This document shows, piece after piece, positions 23,722 to 32,504 of a stretch of 64,000 nt of DNA. The notes under the pieces are model-generated. The model was not told where the DNA came from and searched no databases. It saw nothing but the letters and a program-made list of their open reading frames with translations. Source of the DNA: UBA2211 sp035404185 (GTDB lineage: Bacteria; Patescibacteriota; Minisyncoccia; Minisyncoccales; Minisyncoccaceae); assembly GCA_965230985.1 (NCBI GenBank), contig OZ246399.1:496001-560000 (forward strand). Reading direction: 5' to 3'. The number at the start of each line of letters is the position of its first letter. The first letter of the stretch is position 1. The translations under genes were made by a program, and so were the position numbers.

Positions 23722-24231
23722 CTCTTCGGCAATAGCCTCACCAAACTCCTGTGCAAACTCAGCATTTTCTGCGGTTATAATATTACCATCTTTAACTATA
23801 GAGCTTCTTTGATATATTCCATCATTTAATTGGACAATCTTAATTCCTGTCTTATCCATATCAGTAGACCAGACAGTTGCTTTTTTTCCTTTTAATACCC
23901 CAGCCTTGGCTAAGATTGTTGGAGTAATACAAATGGCGGCTAGTATCTTTTTTATAGCTACTGCCCTCCTTATAATCGTATATGTAAGTTCGTTGTCTAA
24001 AAGTTTTACTGCTCCTTGCCCTCCTGCGAAAATAATGGCGTCAAAATCGTCAACATTTAAATCATTAATTAAAATATCAGCGATTGCTTCGCCTCCGAAT
24101 TTTCCAATAGCCCTATTTTTGTCGCAAGCTGTCTTAACAGAAATTCCATTATTTTCAAGAACCTCTTTGGTGACAAAATATTCTTCATCACGGAAATCTT
24201 TTGAAGCAACAATAATAATAGCTTTTTTCAT
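23707..24231 (-). CDS. DJ-1/PfpI family protein
   Basis: 174 residues from MKKAIIIVASKDFRDEEYFV (an ATG 18 bases further upstream is also in frame). The flavodoxin-like fold shows the conserved Glu in FRDEE, the GGQGAVKLLDN loop and the nucleophile elbow AAICITPTILAKAGVLKGKKATVW with its Cys. Members are glyoxalases, deglycases, chaperones or peptidases. The precise activity cannot be told. It lies upstream of rplJ, whose promoter sits inside its 3' end. Confidence 0.85.
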   Translation of the reverse strand: MKKAIIIVASKDFRDEEYFVTKEVLENNGISVKTACDKNRAIGKFGGEAIADILINDLNVDDFDAIIFAGGQGAVKLLDNELTYTIIRRAVAIKKILAAICITPTILAKAGVLKGKKATVWSTDMDKTGIKIVQLNDGIYQRSSIVKDGNIITAENAEFAQEFGEAIAEELTKI

Positions 24232-24275
24232 ATGTAAGTATTGTATCATATTTTTTTATAAAAAAAGAGAGCCGA

Positions 24276-24608
24276 TTAGGGCTTTGATGATATGTAGGTT
24301 ATTTTGTTATCGAATTGAGAAGTTTTATCGCTTTCTTCTCCTAAGACATAGTTAGTCTTTTCTTCTTTGCCAGAGGATCTTTCTTTAATCCATTTTTTTA
24401 AAATATATTTAAGTCGGGGAAGACTTTTATACTCATTAGGAAGTTTAATTGAATATATTGTGCCATCGTTGCGATTCCTTCCCTTTATTTCTATCTCATC
24501 AACTTCCAAGAGTTTTTCTAATAGCACTTCAAGTTCATGAAACTCAATATGTTTTTTCTTTAAAACAATATGAGTTACGTTCATTAGTTCTTTGATAACC
24601 ACATCCAT
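24276..24608 (-). CDS. Small hypothetical protein
   Basis: 110 residues, soluble, mixed alpha/beta: HIVLKKKHIEFHELEVLLEKLLEVDEIEIKGRNRNDGTIYSIKLPNEYKSLPRLKYILKKW, with a hydrophilic tail. I do not recognise it. It stands alone between the DJ-1 gene and a membrane gene, with an 85-base intergenic gap upstream. Confidence 0.55.
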   Translation of the reverse strand: MDVVIKELMNVTHIVLKKKHIEFHELEVLLEKLLEVDEIEIKGRNRNDGTIYSIKLPNEYKSLPRLKYILKKWIKERSSGKEEKTNYVLGEESDKTSQFDNKITYISSKP

Positions 24609-24693
24609 AGTTTTAACCTCTTAAATTTGTTAAATAACTCTAAATATATTCTACTATGAAACAAAAAAGAGGGCAACTGCCCTCTTCCACATA

Positions 24694-25110
24694 TTAGCTA
24701 TCAGCTTCTTGTCTTTCTTTCCTAGCCATTTTCCAATGAATTATATACAATGGGAAAGCAATCAGTATCATTGTTATAGCATCTAACATTCTTTTCTGTC
24801 TTTCTGATTTAATACAGGCATCTCCAGTGTTTGTGGCCTTCCAGTTTTCATAATCTCTAATCATATTATCTATTTGGGTTTTTTCATCTACAGTTAAGGC
24901 TGAGCTTTGTTTTAATTTTTCAGCATCAACTGCTGAATAAAAATATGGTTGATTAATACACATACCATAGTCTCTTTTCTCTACCTCAGGAAAAACGTAG
25001 GCTTTAAGAGCAGTGTTGATTAGTGTGCCTGTTCCTACAGCAAAGAATATCAAGCTAATCAAGGAAACTACATAGAGATAAATTGTCATTATTGTTTTTG
25101 TTTTTGTCAT
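24694..25110 (-). CDS. Small membrane protein (DUF5671-like?)
   Basis: 138 residues. A first hydrophobic segment IYLYVVSLISLIFFAVGTGTLINTAL and a second near the C terminus (MLDAITMILIAFPLYIIHWKMARK) flank a domain of about 65 residues with two Cys. The YLYVVSLISLI-x-G-x-x-xLIN pattern recalls small CPR membrane proteins of the DUF5671 type, which is tentative. It starts two bases after the stop of the GNAT gene on the same strand, so the two are likely co-transcribed. Confidence 0.6.
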   Translation of the reverse strand: MTKTKTIMTIYLYVVSLISLIFFAVGTGTLINTALKAYVFPEVEKRDYGMCINQPYFYSAVDAEKLKQSSALTVDEKTQIDNMIRDYENWKATNTGDACIKSERQKRMLDAITMILIAFPLYIIHWKMARKERQEADS

Positions 25111-25112
25111 AT

Positions 25113-25622
25113 TTATATATATTTAACCATTATATCTTTATCCATTAATTTTCCGTAATGGCTTGCTCCCTTTTTAATGGTGCCTAATTTTTTGAACCCC
25201 ATCTTTTTATATAAATTGATGGCGACCTTGTTCTTTGAATAGGCATAAAGAGTTACTATTTTAACTTTCAATTCCTTATGAGCTTTTTCTATAACTTTTT
25301 TTAATAATTTTTCTCCTAATCCCCTTCCCCTTATTTCTTTTTTTAATAATATTCCTAATTCACCAACATGTTTTCTTACTCCTTTATCAATCAACGAAAT
25401 ATCACCAATACCACAGCACTTTTCACTAACATCTATTATTAAAGTAACCCTTGTCTTTGTTTCTATTTCTTTTAATAATTTCTTAAAGAATTTTTTCTCT
25501 TCATTTAATGTTAGTTTTTCTTGAGCTAATATATATGCTTTTTCTTTCACCAAAGAATTAATCATTTCGAGGGCTGATTTTACATCACTTATTGCTGGTT
25601 CTCTAAAAATTATCTTTTCCAT
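25113..25622 (-). CDS. GNAT-family N-acetyltransferase
   Basis: 169 residues. The acetyl-CoA-binding motif A is clear in GELGILLKKEIRGRGLGEKLLKKVIEKAHKELKV (R-G-x-G-L-G), followed by LYAYSKNKVAINLYKKMGFKKLGTIKKG (motif B). It resembles ribosomal-protein or amino-acid N-acetyltransferases, with substrate unknown. It is divergent from the small gene at 25694. Confidence 0.88.
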   Translation of the reverse strand: MEKIIFREPAISDVKSALEMINSLVKEKAYILAQEKLTLNEEKKFFKKLLKEIETKTRVTLIIDVSEKCCGIGDISLIDKGVRKHVGELGILLKKEIRGRGLGEKLLKKVIEKAHKELKVKIVTLYAYSKNKVAINLYKKMGFKKLGTIKKGASHYGKLMDKDIMVKYI

Positions 25623-25650
25623 GTATTAATTATATCAAAATGCTTTCAGA

Positions 25651-25678
25651 TTGACAAATATTATAATTATGTTATTAT
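25651..25678 (+). promoter_or_regulatory. Promoter of a small orphan gene
   Basis: TTGACA (25651-25656), 16 bases, TATTAT (25673-25678). The start lies near 25685, with GAAGG just before the ATG at 25694. Confidence 0.65.
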
Positions 25679-25693
25679 GGCGAAGGTACTTTT

Positions 25694-25870
25694 ATGCCCA
25701 TTTTTAAACCAGGAACCCCTATGGGTCAAAGGAACAGATTAATCAAGGATTGTATTAATGGGAATAGATCTCCTGCTCCAACAAACGAGCAGGTGAAAAG
25801 AAACAGGAGGCTTGCTGCTAATCCTAATGCTGTCTACGAAAATTTTCCTTCAAGGAAATCTTACGCGTAG
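25694..25870 (+). CDS. Small basic protein (58 aa)
   Basis: Opens MPIFKPGTPMGQRNRLIKDC and ends with ENFPSRKSYA, with a run VKRNRRLAANPNAVYE in the middle. It is rich in Arg, Asn and Pro, with no membrane segment, and probably binds nucleic acid or is disordered. The consensus promoter, ribosome site and TTTTTTTATTG after the stop support a real gene. It is convergent with the membrane gene at 25878. No family is recognised. Confidence 0.6.
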   Translation: MPIFKPGTPMGQRNRLIKDCINGNRSPAPTNEQVKRNRRLAANPNAVYENFPSRKSYA

Positions 25871-25877
25871 ACTTTTT

Positions 25878-26399
25878 TTATTGCATTTTTATCTCTGGTA
25901 TTTCTTCGGGTAAGATTATCGAAGAAAAGATGACTGTTATAAAGCAAGATATAATTGTTAGCATTAGATTGGTTATAAAATCGTTTCCAATAGCAAATAT
26001 TATTTTTTGGAAAAAATCAACAATGATCAATGATATTGCTGAAATGTAAAGAAAGAATCTCCAATCTCTCCATTTATTCATACGGAACATTTTTTTATCT
26101 ATCATTTGTTTGACAATATAGGCGACTATTACTAAAAGTGTTGAAATAATTGAAAGCTGAAACATTAAAATCATTGAAGCTATCATTTCACTAGCTGAAA
26201 AAGTTAGTGCTCCCCCATAGGTTGCACCAACTTGTTTTATTCCTTCGTTAATTTCTTGTTCGCTAAAAGAACCTTTAATAAACAAAGGGATAGCAAAAAT
26301 TGATATAATTGATGAAATTAAACAAATAGTAATAAAAAGTAAATTTTTGTTTTTGAATATATTTACCCCTTTTATTATTCTTTGTTGTAGATTTTCCAT
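25878..26399 (-). CDS. Four-helix membrane protein of unknown function
   Basis: 173 residues with four hydrophobic segments near 18-40 (LLFITICLISSIISIFAIPLFI), 68-90, 105-130 and 140-165. The loop between helices 1 and 2 holds SFSEQEINEGIKQVGATYGGALTFSASE. There are no catalytic signatures. It stands alone, with its stop eight bases from the convergent small basic gene. Confidence 0.65.
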   Translation of the reverse strand: MENLQQRIIKGVNIFKNKNLLFITICLISSIISIFAIPLFIKGSFSEQEINEGIKQVGATYGGALTFSASEMIASMILMFQLSIISTLLVIVAYIVKQMIDKKMFRMNKWRDWRFFLYISAISLIIVDFFQKIIFAIGNDFITNLMLTIISCFITVIFSSIILPEEIPEIKMQ

Positions 26400-26476
26400 A
26401 TATTTATTATACCAGTCCTATTTTTAATGTAAACAAAAAACCAAGCCCTAGAAGAGCTTGGTTCTGTTTGATTTCC

Positions 26477-26674
26477 TTAGATACGGCTAACGTTTACTGC
26501 GTTAGGTCCTTTTGGAGATTCACCTTTTTCAAAAGATACTCTGTCACCAGTTTTCAACTCGTCGTAGCTTACGCCCTTAAGTTCATTACTGTGAAAAAAT
26601 AAATCTTTTTCTTCTCCATCAACTGTGATGAAGCCGAATCCTTTGTCTGTAAGGTTTTTAATTGTTCCTTCCAT
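26477..26674 (-). CDS. cspA-like: Cold-shock domain protein
   Basis: 65 residues, the size of CspA: an OB fold binding single-stranded RNA/DNA. RNP1 is KGFGFITV and RNP2 is DLFFHSNEL, with the typical GDRVSFEKGESPKGPNAVNV end. A promoter TTGACC, 17 bases, TACCAT (26804-26776) gives a 5' leader of about 95 bases, as often seen for cold-shock mRNAs, where structure regulates translation. A terminator (CAAGCCCT/AGAGCTTG) follows at about 26440-26462. Confidence 0.93.
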   Translation of the reverse strand: MEGTIKNLTDKGFGFITVDGEEKDLFFHSNELKGVSYDELKTGDRVSFEKGESPKGPNAVNVSRI

Positions 26675-26851
26675 GATTTAAAAGTTATTTGATTAATTTT
26701 TAAGGTTTTACCCTAAAGCTTAGCTCCTTGAATAATCTCGACTAAATTACTATTAAGTAACTATCTTACTAAATAATGGTAGCATTCAATACTAAATCGG
26801 TCAACTCAAATTGTTAACATTTTTAAAAATAAAAATTATTTTTATTATAAA

Positions 26852-28606
26852 TTAACTTTCTCTTTTTCCGTGCATTAACATACCAACTGCTTCTTTCATT
26901 GATCCCGCAAGAGTAATATCGCCTGCATTAACAAAGAATATCTGATCAGCATTTTCAATTGTATTTAAACGATGGGCAATAATAATTTTAGTTGTCGATT
27001 TTGGCAATTTTCTTAATATTTCTTCAAGTAATTGTTCTGTCAGTGTATCAACATTAGCTGTTGCTTCGTCAAGAATTAATACTTCTGGATTACGTAGAAT
27101 TGCCCTAATAAAAGCAATTAATTGTTTCTGTCCCAAGCTCATAGTATCTCCACTTGAGAGTATTTTTGTATCAATTCCCTTTTCGAAATGGTCAAGAAGA
27201 TTAAAAAGGTTTAGTTCTTTCAAAGCTTCTATTAGTTGCTTTTTTGAATAATTAATATATTTTTCATTTCCACAAATAATATTATCCATAATAGTTCCAG
27301 CAAAAAGGAATGGTTCTTGAAGAATAAATCCTATTTTTTGTGTGCGTTCGCTATGTTTATATGAACGGATATCTAATCCGTCAAGCAAAACTATTCCTTT
27401 TGTCGGATCGTATAGTCTGGCCATAAGTGAAGCAGTGGTTGTTTTACCACCCCCAGTCGGACCAACAATAGCATAGGTCTTTCCTCTTTCTAGGCTAAAG
27501 TTGATATTATGCAAGACTTCACTTCCATTAGGGTATGAAAAAGAAACATTTCTGAATTCCAATATAGATTTTTTATCAAAACTTTCTGAGATTATTATTG
27601 GCATATCTGATTCTAATTCAAGGATTTCTGAAATACGATCAATTCCAGCCAAAGCTAATTGTAAAGATGACCAGACTGCAGCCATTTGTCTTAGAGGATT
27701 GTAGAAATTATTGACATAAAGCAAGAAAGCTATTAGTAGACCAACAGTAAGATTGCCTTGAGTGATAAGATAGATGCCAAAAGACAAAATAATAAGTTGA
27801 GCGATATTTCCAGCTAAAGTATAAATGGGTAAAAAAATATTACTAGCAATGCCGGAACTTATTGATGCTTTATAATTATCATCATTAACTTGTTTGAACT
27901 TATTGCGAAAATAATCAAGACGATTAAAAGCAACAATTACTTTAAAGTTATTGAAACTTTCCTGTATTTCAGCACTCATGGTTCCTAATGCTTGCAAGCT
28001 TTTTAAATTAGCCTTACGTACCCAATTAGAAAGTAATTGTGTTAGTATTAATACGCCCAAAGCAGGAATTAAGGCACTAAAACCGAGACGAATATTTAGT
28101 ACTAAAAGAAATATTCCCGCTCCAATGATTATCATTATGTTGTTAACAAACTGCATTAGAGCTTGAGAAAAGAATTGGTTTAATTTATCAGTATCATTAT
28201 TAATACGAGAGATAAGATCTCCAGTTTTATTTTGGTCAAAAAATGCTACTGGCAATTCTTGGAGCTTGTTGAATAAGGCGTTGCGAAGATTAAAAAGCAT
28301 TCTTCGTCCTACTCCCCCCATTGTTGCCATTTGGGTATAGGTTGAAAAAAGATTAAAAAGATACATTAAGAGAAGAATGGCCGAAAACATTAATACTCCT
28401 TTAAGATTACCGTTTTGAATATATTTATCAATAATGTCGCTGATGAGAATAGGAGCATAAAGAGTGGTAGCTGAACTAATTAAAACAGCTGTTAAAGCAA
28501 TGATTAAATTTTTCTTTTCGTTAACCAATAGAGGCGTTAACCTTTCAAAAGCCGTGCGGAAAACTCCTATTTGTTCATTATTGTCGATTTTAAGCTTGTA
28601 ATTCAT
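26852..28606 (-). CDS. ABC exporter subunit B (half transporter, MsbA/MDR type)
   Basis: 584 residues: a six-helix transmembrane domain (1-320) and an ATPase domain with Walker A GPTGGGKTTTASLMARLYDPTKG, an altered signature MSLGQKQ in place of LSGGQ, Walker B VLILDEATANVD with the catalytic Glu present, and the switch IIAHRL. It overlaps the previous gene by 17 bases and pairs with it as a heterodimeric exporter. Substrate unknown (lipid, drug or peptide). Confidence 0.92.
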   Translation of the reverse strand: MNYKLKIDNNEQIGVFRTAFERLTPLLVNEKKNLIIALTAVLISSATTLYAPILISDIIDKYIQNGNLKGVLMFSAILLLMYLFNLFSTYTQMATMGGVGRRMLFNLRNALFNKLQELPVAFFDQNKTGDLISRINNDTDKLNQFFSQALMQFVNNIMIIIGAGIFLLVLNIRLGFSALIPALGVLILTQLLSNWVRKANLKSLQALGTMSAEIQESFNNFKVIVAFNRLDYFRNKFKQVNDDNYKASISSGIASNIFLPIYTLAGNIAQLIILSFGIYLITQGNLTVGLLIAFLLYVNNFYNPLRQMAAVWSSLQLALAGIDRISEILELESDMPIIISESFDKKSILEFRNVSFSYPNGSEVLHNINFSLERGKTYAIVGPTGGGKTTTASLMARLYDPTKGIVLLDGLDIRSYKHSERTQKIGFILQEPFLFAGTIMDNIICGNEKYINYSKKQLIEALKELNLFNLLDHFEKGIDTKILSSGDTMSLGQKQLIAFIRAILRNPEVLILDEATANVDTLTEQLLEEILRKLPKSTTKIIIAHRLNTIENADQIFFVNAGDITLAGSMKEAVGMLMHGKRES

Positions 28607-30332
28607 ATGTGTTTATGCTACGTTGCGATTTATATATTTGAACATATTCTGGTGAAGTTTTCATTAATTTTTCATGAGTTCCCATTGCTAAAAGTTCTCC
28701 CTCCATCAAAAGAATAATTTTGTCATAATTATCAACTGAAGCAATTTTCTGAGCAATGGAAATGAGAGTTAAGTTAGGATAATTTTTATCAATATTTTCG
28801 ATTATCTTTTGTTCTGTCATCGTATCAACTCTGGCAGTAAAATCATCAAGAAAAAGAACTTTTGGATTTAAAGCAAGGGCACGAGCAAGCATAATGCGTT
28901 GTTTTTGTCCTCCGGAAAGACTAGTTCCTCTTTCTGAGACGATTGTATCTAATTTATTAGGAAGAGCTTCTATGAAGTCATTAAGTTCAGACGTATCAAT
29001 AGCTTTTTTAAGAGATTCATCATCTACAGTATTACTAAAAGCAATATTTTCTCTCAAAGTCATATTAAAAACAATACTGTCTTGGAAGACAAAACCAACT
29101 TGGCCATGAAATGATGACTTTTCATAATTATTTATATCTTTATCGTCATATTGAATGTTCCCAGAAGTCGGTTTCAATAATCCAGTTAAAACATATAAGA
29201 GTTGAGTTTTACCGGCAGCAGTCGGTCCTATAATTGCAGTTTTGCTTCCTGCCTTTATATTAAAGGAAACATTTTTAACAACTTCTTTTTCTCCAAAGCG
29301 TACAGAAATATTATTAACATTAATATCTCCTTTTATGTTCGTAATTAAAGTTCCGTTATCTTTTTCTTTCGGAGCGTTTAATACCTCAAGAATACGATTG
29401 TAAGAGGCATTTGATTGAGCAATGGCACTACTCATGAAGCCTAAAAGAATTATTGGAAAAATAAGAATAGAAATATAGCTATTGAAGGCAGTGAAGTTTC
29501 CAAGAGTCATTGCTCCATTAATAACAAAGTAGCCACCGAGAGAAACAACTATTAATGTTGCAATATTGGCAAGAAAGCTAATAATTGGCATTAAGCTCGA
29601 GAAAAGACGCAAGATGCTCATACTAACACTTTTTGCTTCAGTATTAGCAGCAAGAAATTTTTCAGCTTCAATTTGTTCAGCATTTAAAATGCGAATCAAA
29701 GATGCTCCGAAAATGCTTTCATGAATTATTTTATTTAGCCAATCAATAGCTTCTTGAGATCTTTTAAATAGTTTGGTTACCTTTGTAGAAATAAAAAAGA
29801 AAGTAATAGCAATAAGGGGCATAATAGCAAGAACAGCAAGTGCTAATTTCCAATCTATTAAGAGGAGCATAATGCTGGCGCCGATAATTAAAAAGACAGA
29901 TGAGATTATAGAAACTAGTGCCTGAGAAACAAATATTTTTATAGCATCAATATCTGAGGTTAAATTAGTTAGTAGTTTTTCTGGAGTTATTTTATTTATA
30001 TACGAATATTCTTGAACGGACACTTTATCAACAAACTGTTTACGAATGTCGCGAGCAACTCGTTCAGAGGCATATATTTGGACCAGGCTTTGGAGATAAG
30101 AAAAAATAAAAATAGCCAAAATTACTAAAAAGAATTCAATAATAATATTACTTATAATAAAACCACTCTTTGAGTAGGTGTCTATAGCAGTAGAGATAAT
30201 TTTTGGGACAAAAAGATTCAATCCATTAGCAATTAGAGTAAGAAAAATCAAGAGTATAACTAATAGTATATATGATTTAAGGAGTTCAAAAATATTCTGT
30301 TTCCCCACCCTCTTTTTATCTATTTTTTGCAT
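28590..30332 (-). CDS. ABC exporter subunit A (half transporter)
   Basis: 580 residues with the same layout as its partner. Walker A is GPTAAGKTQLL and the signature LSGGQKQR is intact. The catalytic Glu after Walker B is replaced: VLFLDDFTARVD has Asp where Glu is expected. The switch is ISIAQKI rather than ..AHR. Combined with the degenerate signature of subunit B, this fits an asymmetric heterodimer (as in TM287/288 or BmrCD), where one of the two ATP sites does not hydrolyse. Confidence 0.92.
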   Translation of the reverse strand: MQKIDKKRVGKQNIFELLKSYILLVILLIFLTLIANGLNLFVPKIISTAIDTYSKSGFIISNIIIEFFLVILAIFIFSYLQSLVQIYASERVARDIRKQFVDKVSVQEYSYINKITPEKLLTNLTSDIDAIKIFVSQALVSIISSVFLIIGASIMLLLIDWKLALAVLAIMPLIAITFFFISTKVTKLFKRSQEAIDWLNKIIHESIFGASLIRILNAEQIEAEKFLAANTEAKSVSMSILRLFSSLMPIISFLANIATLIVVSLGGYFVINGAMTLGNFTAFNSYISILIFPIILLGFMSSAIAQSNASYNRILEVLNAPKEKDNGTLITNIKGDINVNNISVRFGEKEVVKNVSFNIKAGSKTAIIGPTAAGKTQLLYVLTGLLKPTSGNIQYDDKDINNYEKSSFHGQVGFVFQDSIVFNMTLRENIAFSNTVDDESLKKAIDTSELNDFIEALPNKLDTIVSERGTSLSGGQKQRIMLARALALNPKVLFLDDFTARVDTMTEQKIIENIDKNYPNLTLISIAQKIASVDNYDKIILLMEGELLAMGTHEKLMKTSPEYVQIYKSQRSINTYELQA

Positions 30333-30344
30333 ATAACAGTTTAT

Positions 30345-31190
30345 TTACTTAATCATAATTTCATTTTTCTTTAGCCATTTTTTAATAATATTTGCTGTAT
30401 TTTTTGGCTTTTCTAATGGTACAAGATGTCCACAATTTTTCATAATTTCTAATTTAACATTAGATAATTGACTAACTAATTCTCTGATTGGACCCAATGG
30501 AGAGATTCTATCTGATTCACCAGCAATAATCAAAGAATGTTTTTTAATTTCTTTACCTGTTGAAATTAAACTAAATTTATAAAATTCATTAAATATTTCA
30601 ATACTCACCCGAGGTTTTATTTTTTTAATTTCTTTAATATCTCTATTTATTATTTTTTCATGTATCTTAGGATTAGCTGATTTAAAAATAATCTTATCGC
30701 CTACTTTTTTACCGAATCCGTTAGAAAGCATTATTTTCTGTAAATATTCAGGCAATATGCCAGTAATTCCATAGTAGATTGAAATAATTCTATTAAGTAA
30801 TCCATCTACTTTTAAAACTGGCGTAATAAGAACAAGTCTTTCAACTTTTTTAGGATAATAATTAGTAAAGACTAAAGCTATTCTTGAACCAAAAGAATGG
30901 CCAATAATGATAGCTTCGTTTATAGATAGATTTTTTAAAAAATCGTTCAACCAATCACTATAATTTTTAAGATTATGTTTTTTTTCTAAAGGATCTGAAG
31001 ATCCGCAAGCTGGCAAGTCAGGTATTATTAATCTATAGTTATTACCACCTATATAATTTGCCAATTCGACCAATCCTAGATGATTGCCAGGAAAACCGTG
31101 TAATAAAATTATAACTCTTTTAGGAACATTATTATCTAAATAGAAAAATTTTCTATTATTAATTGTAATTGTATTTTTTTTGAATTTCAT
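30345..31190 (-). CDS. Alpha/beta hydrolase
   Basis: 281 residues. The oxyanion region VIILLHGFPGNHLG, nucleophile elbow IIGHSFGSRIAL (Ser), Asp in AGESDRISP and the terminal His in CGHLVPLEKP give a complete catalytic triad. Typical of esterases, lipases and haloperoxidase-like enzymes, with substrate unknown. It lies 12 bases upstream of the ABC exporter pair and may be co-transcribed with it. Confidence 0.9.
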   Translation of the reverse strand: MKFKKNTITINNRKFFYLDNNVPKRVIILLHGFPGNHLGLVELANYIGGNNYRLIIPDLPACGSSDPLEKKHNLKNYSDWLNDFLKNLSINEAIIIGHSFGSRIALVFTNYYPKKVERLVLITPVLKVDGLLNRIISIYYGITGILPEYLQKIMLSNGFGKKVGDKIIFKSANPKIHEKIINRDIKEIKKIKPRVSIEIFNEFYKFSLISTGKEIKKHSLIIAGESDRISPLGPIRELVSQLSNVKLEIMKNCGHLVPLEKPKNTANIIKKWLKKNEIMIK

Positions 31191-31249
31191 TATTTAACAT
31201 TTTATCATAAAAGAGTATTAACTAACAGTTGATTATATATTTATTAGAT

Positions 31250-31341
31250 ATGATTCGAATTTTTAAATAAAAATATTTTGCAGTTGTTAGTAGATAATAT
31301 TAGAAATATTTTGATGTTAAAAATTATATATAAAAAAAGAG
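31250..31341 (-). repeat. Decayed cassette repeat
   Basis: TGATTCGAAT (31251-31260), then TTTGCAGTTGTTAGTAGATA, TTAGAAATATTTTGATG and TTAAAAATTATATATAAAAAAAG keep the order and spacing of modules C+A and the tail, but many G/C positions have become A/T. It looks like an old, drifting copy. Confidence 0.6.
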
Positions 31342-31456
31342 GGTTAAATTTAATAATTAATAAGCCCTCCATTTAATTAGGAACCAATTCCTTAAAGATT
31401 AATTGCAATTTGTGAAGATGGCAAAGAATTCTCGCTTTCAATAGTCGATCTTATTT
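31342..31456. other. Remnant cassette interior without recognisable gene
   Basis: 115 bases between the decayed repeat and R8. It contains a GGAGGGCT/AACCCTC-type terminator hairpin (31341-31378) facing leftward, but I see no open frame that could be a gene. Probably a degraded cassette. Confidence 0.4.
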
Positions 31457-31516
31457 TGCAGAGGCGGTGGGACGAACTTGGAACCTTTTTTAGATTAAAT
31501 TATGTATAAAAAAAAG
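31457..31516 (-). repeat. Cassette repeat R8 (module B)
   Basis: TGCAGAGGCGGTGGGACGAA then CTTGGAACC, a T-run and TATGTATAAAAAAAAG, directly downstream of the two-gene cassette 31579-32417. Confidence 0.78.
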
Positions 31517-31578
31517 AAACCTTACGTCTCAATCTCAATGGATTGTTTTAATAGGTTCCAGACGTTTTCTTTTAAGCA

Positions 31579-31785
31579 TCATTCTTTTGGGGGATAAACG
31601 GCATTATATGTTTGCCGATCCCAAGAAAAGAAAATGGCTTTTCCTGCCGCGCGAACAGTAGCCTGAGCTTTTAGGTTAAGTTTATCAAATGTTACCTGAG
31701 ACGTAGAACAATTCTGATCAACGTCTTGGGGTGTTCCTTTTTGATACTCAGAGCTTAAGTCACTTGGATCTAATTCTAGTTTCAT
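31579..31785 (-). CDS. Small cassette protein
   Basis: 68 residues from the ATG behind GGAGGTAAGTTG. It contains LDPSDLSSEYQKGTPQDVDQNCSTSQVTFDKLNLKAQATVRAAGKAIFFSWDRQTYNAVYPPKE. No membrane segment and no known domain. It starts 21 bases after the stop of the 31806 gene, and the two form a two-gene cassette. It is richer in G+C than the ABC genes nearby. Confidence 0.6.
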   Translation of the reverse strand: MKLELDPSDLSSEYQKGTPQDVDQNCSTSQVTFDKLNLKAQATVRAAGKAIFFSWDRQTYNAVYPPKE

Positions 31786-31805
31786 CAACTTACCTCCAGT
31801 GATTA

Positions 31806-32417
31806 TTATGGTTTAATGGCGGACGAAATGCCTAAATTGCCTATTCCACTATCGCAATCATCGAGTCTGAAACTTAGTCCGCCTGAAAATTGATACAAGA
31901 TGCCGTCCAGGTGATGAAAATCACCGATGCTTACACTGTAGCCGTTTTTCACAGAAGATGTGCGAGCCCAGCCCCAGTCAAATAAGAATTCATCATGCGC
32001 GAGGCATTGTCCGATAATTGTGTAAACCAACACTCTCGCGGTTGGCATTTCTTCTTTTTCGTTCAGCAACTTCTCTTGTTTTGACTGAGATTTCATGAAT
32101 GAACCAGTAACCTGGTTTTTACGAACTAATCGCCAACGGGCTGTTTCTTTTTCTTCGAGAAAGGCTCCGCTGTAATCATCCCAGCACTTGAAAAAAAGAT
32201 TTTCCCTTACCCTGGCACGGATTTCGATAATTGATAAAGGAAATACGGCAACAAGGATGTGCGTCTTTTTTAGCCTTCTCAGTGATGCCCAAGAGAAAGG
32301 AACATTTGCGAGATTGGCGAGTTCCTCTTCTGTCGGAATAACTCCGAAATGCTCAATCGCTTCTTCGATGCCAAAATAGTTAAGCCCCATGATTTTTCGG
32401 GCGTTGCTTTGCTCCAT
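31806..32417 (-). CDS. Hypothetical cassette protein (203 aa)
   Basis: Starts behind GGGGGTAAAAA. N-terminal part NYFGIEEAIEHFGVIPTEEELANLANVPFSWASLRRLKKTHILVAVFPLSIIEIRARV reads as a compact helical/beta domain. The C-terminal half (ARVLVYTIIGQCLAHDEFLFDWGWARTSSVKNGYSVSIGDFHHLDGILYQFSG) looks like a beta-rich binding domain. No catalytic motif is seen and no family is named with certainty. Its G+C content and codon use stand out from the neighbouring core genes. The promoter copy upstream is shared with the 56286 gene. Confidence 0.62.
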   Translation of the reverse strand: MEQSNARKIMGLNYFGIEEAIEHFGVIPTEEELANLANVPFSWASLRRLKKTHILVAVFPLSIIEIRARVRENLFFKCWDDYSGAFLEEKETARWRLVRKNQVTGSFMKSQSKQEKLLNEKEEMPTARVLVYTIIGQCLAHDEFLFDWGWARTSSVKNGYSVSIGDFHHLDGILYQFSGGLSFRLDDCDSGIGNLGISSAIKP

Positions 32418-32454
32418 TTTTTACCCCCATTTTTAATGTTCAATAACAGTAAAA

Positions 32455-32504
32455 CATCTCTTTCGAGATGTATATACGATACAATAATAACTGTACTTAG
32501 TCAA
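32455..32504 (-). promoter_or_regulatory. Cassette promoter module, copy 1
   Basis: Minus strand: TTGACTAAGTACAGTTATTA then TTGTATCGTATATACATCTC, with a TCTCGAAAGAGA hairpin after the -10. TTGACT, 17 bases, TATCGT. A copy with about ten differences lies upstream of the zinc-ribbon gene at 57120-57170. It begins immediately at the CCA end of tRNA-Trp. Confidence 0.65.

Noticed and set aside
31342..31456. Small gene in the interval between the decayed repeat and R8
   Set aside because: The only minus-strand ATG frame runs straight into the decayed repeat and has no ribosome site or recognisable composition.
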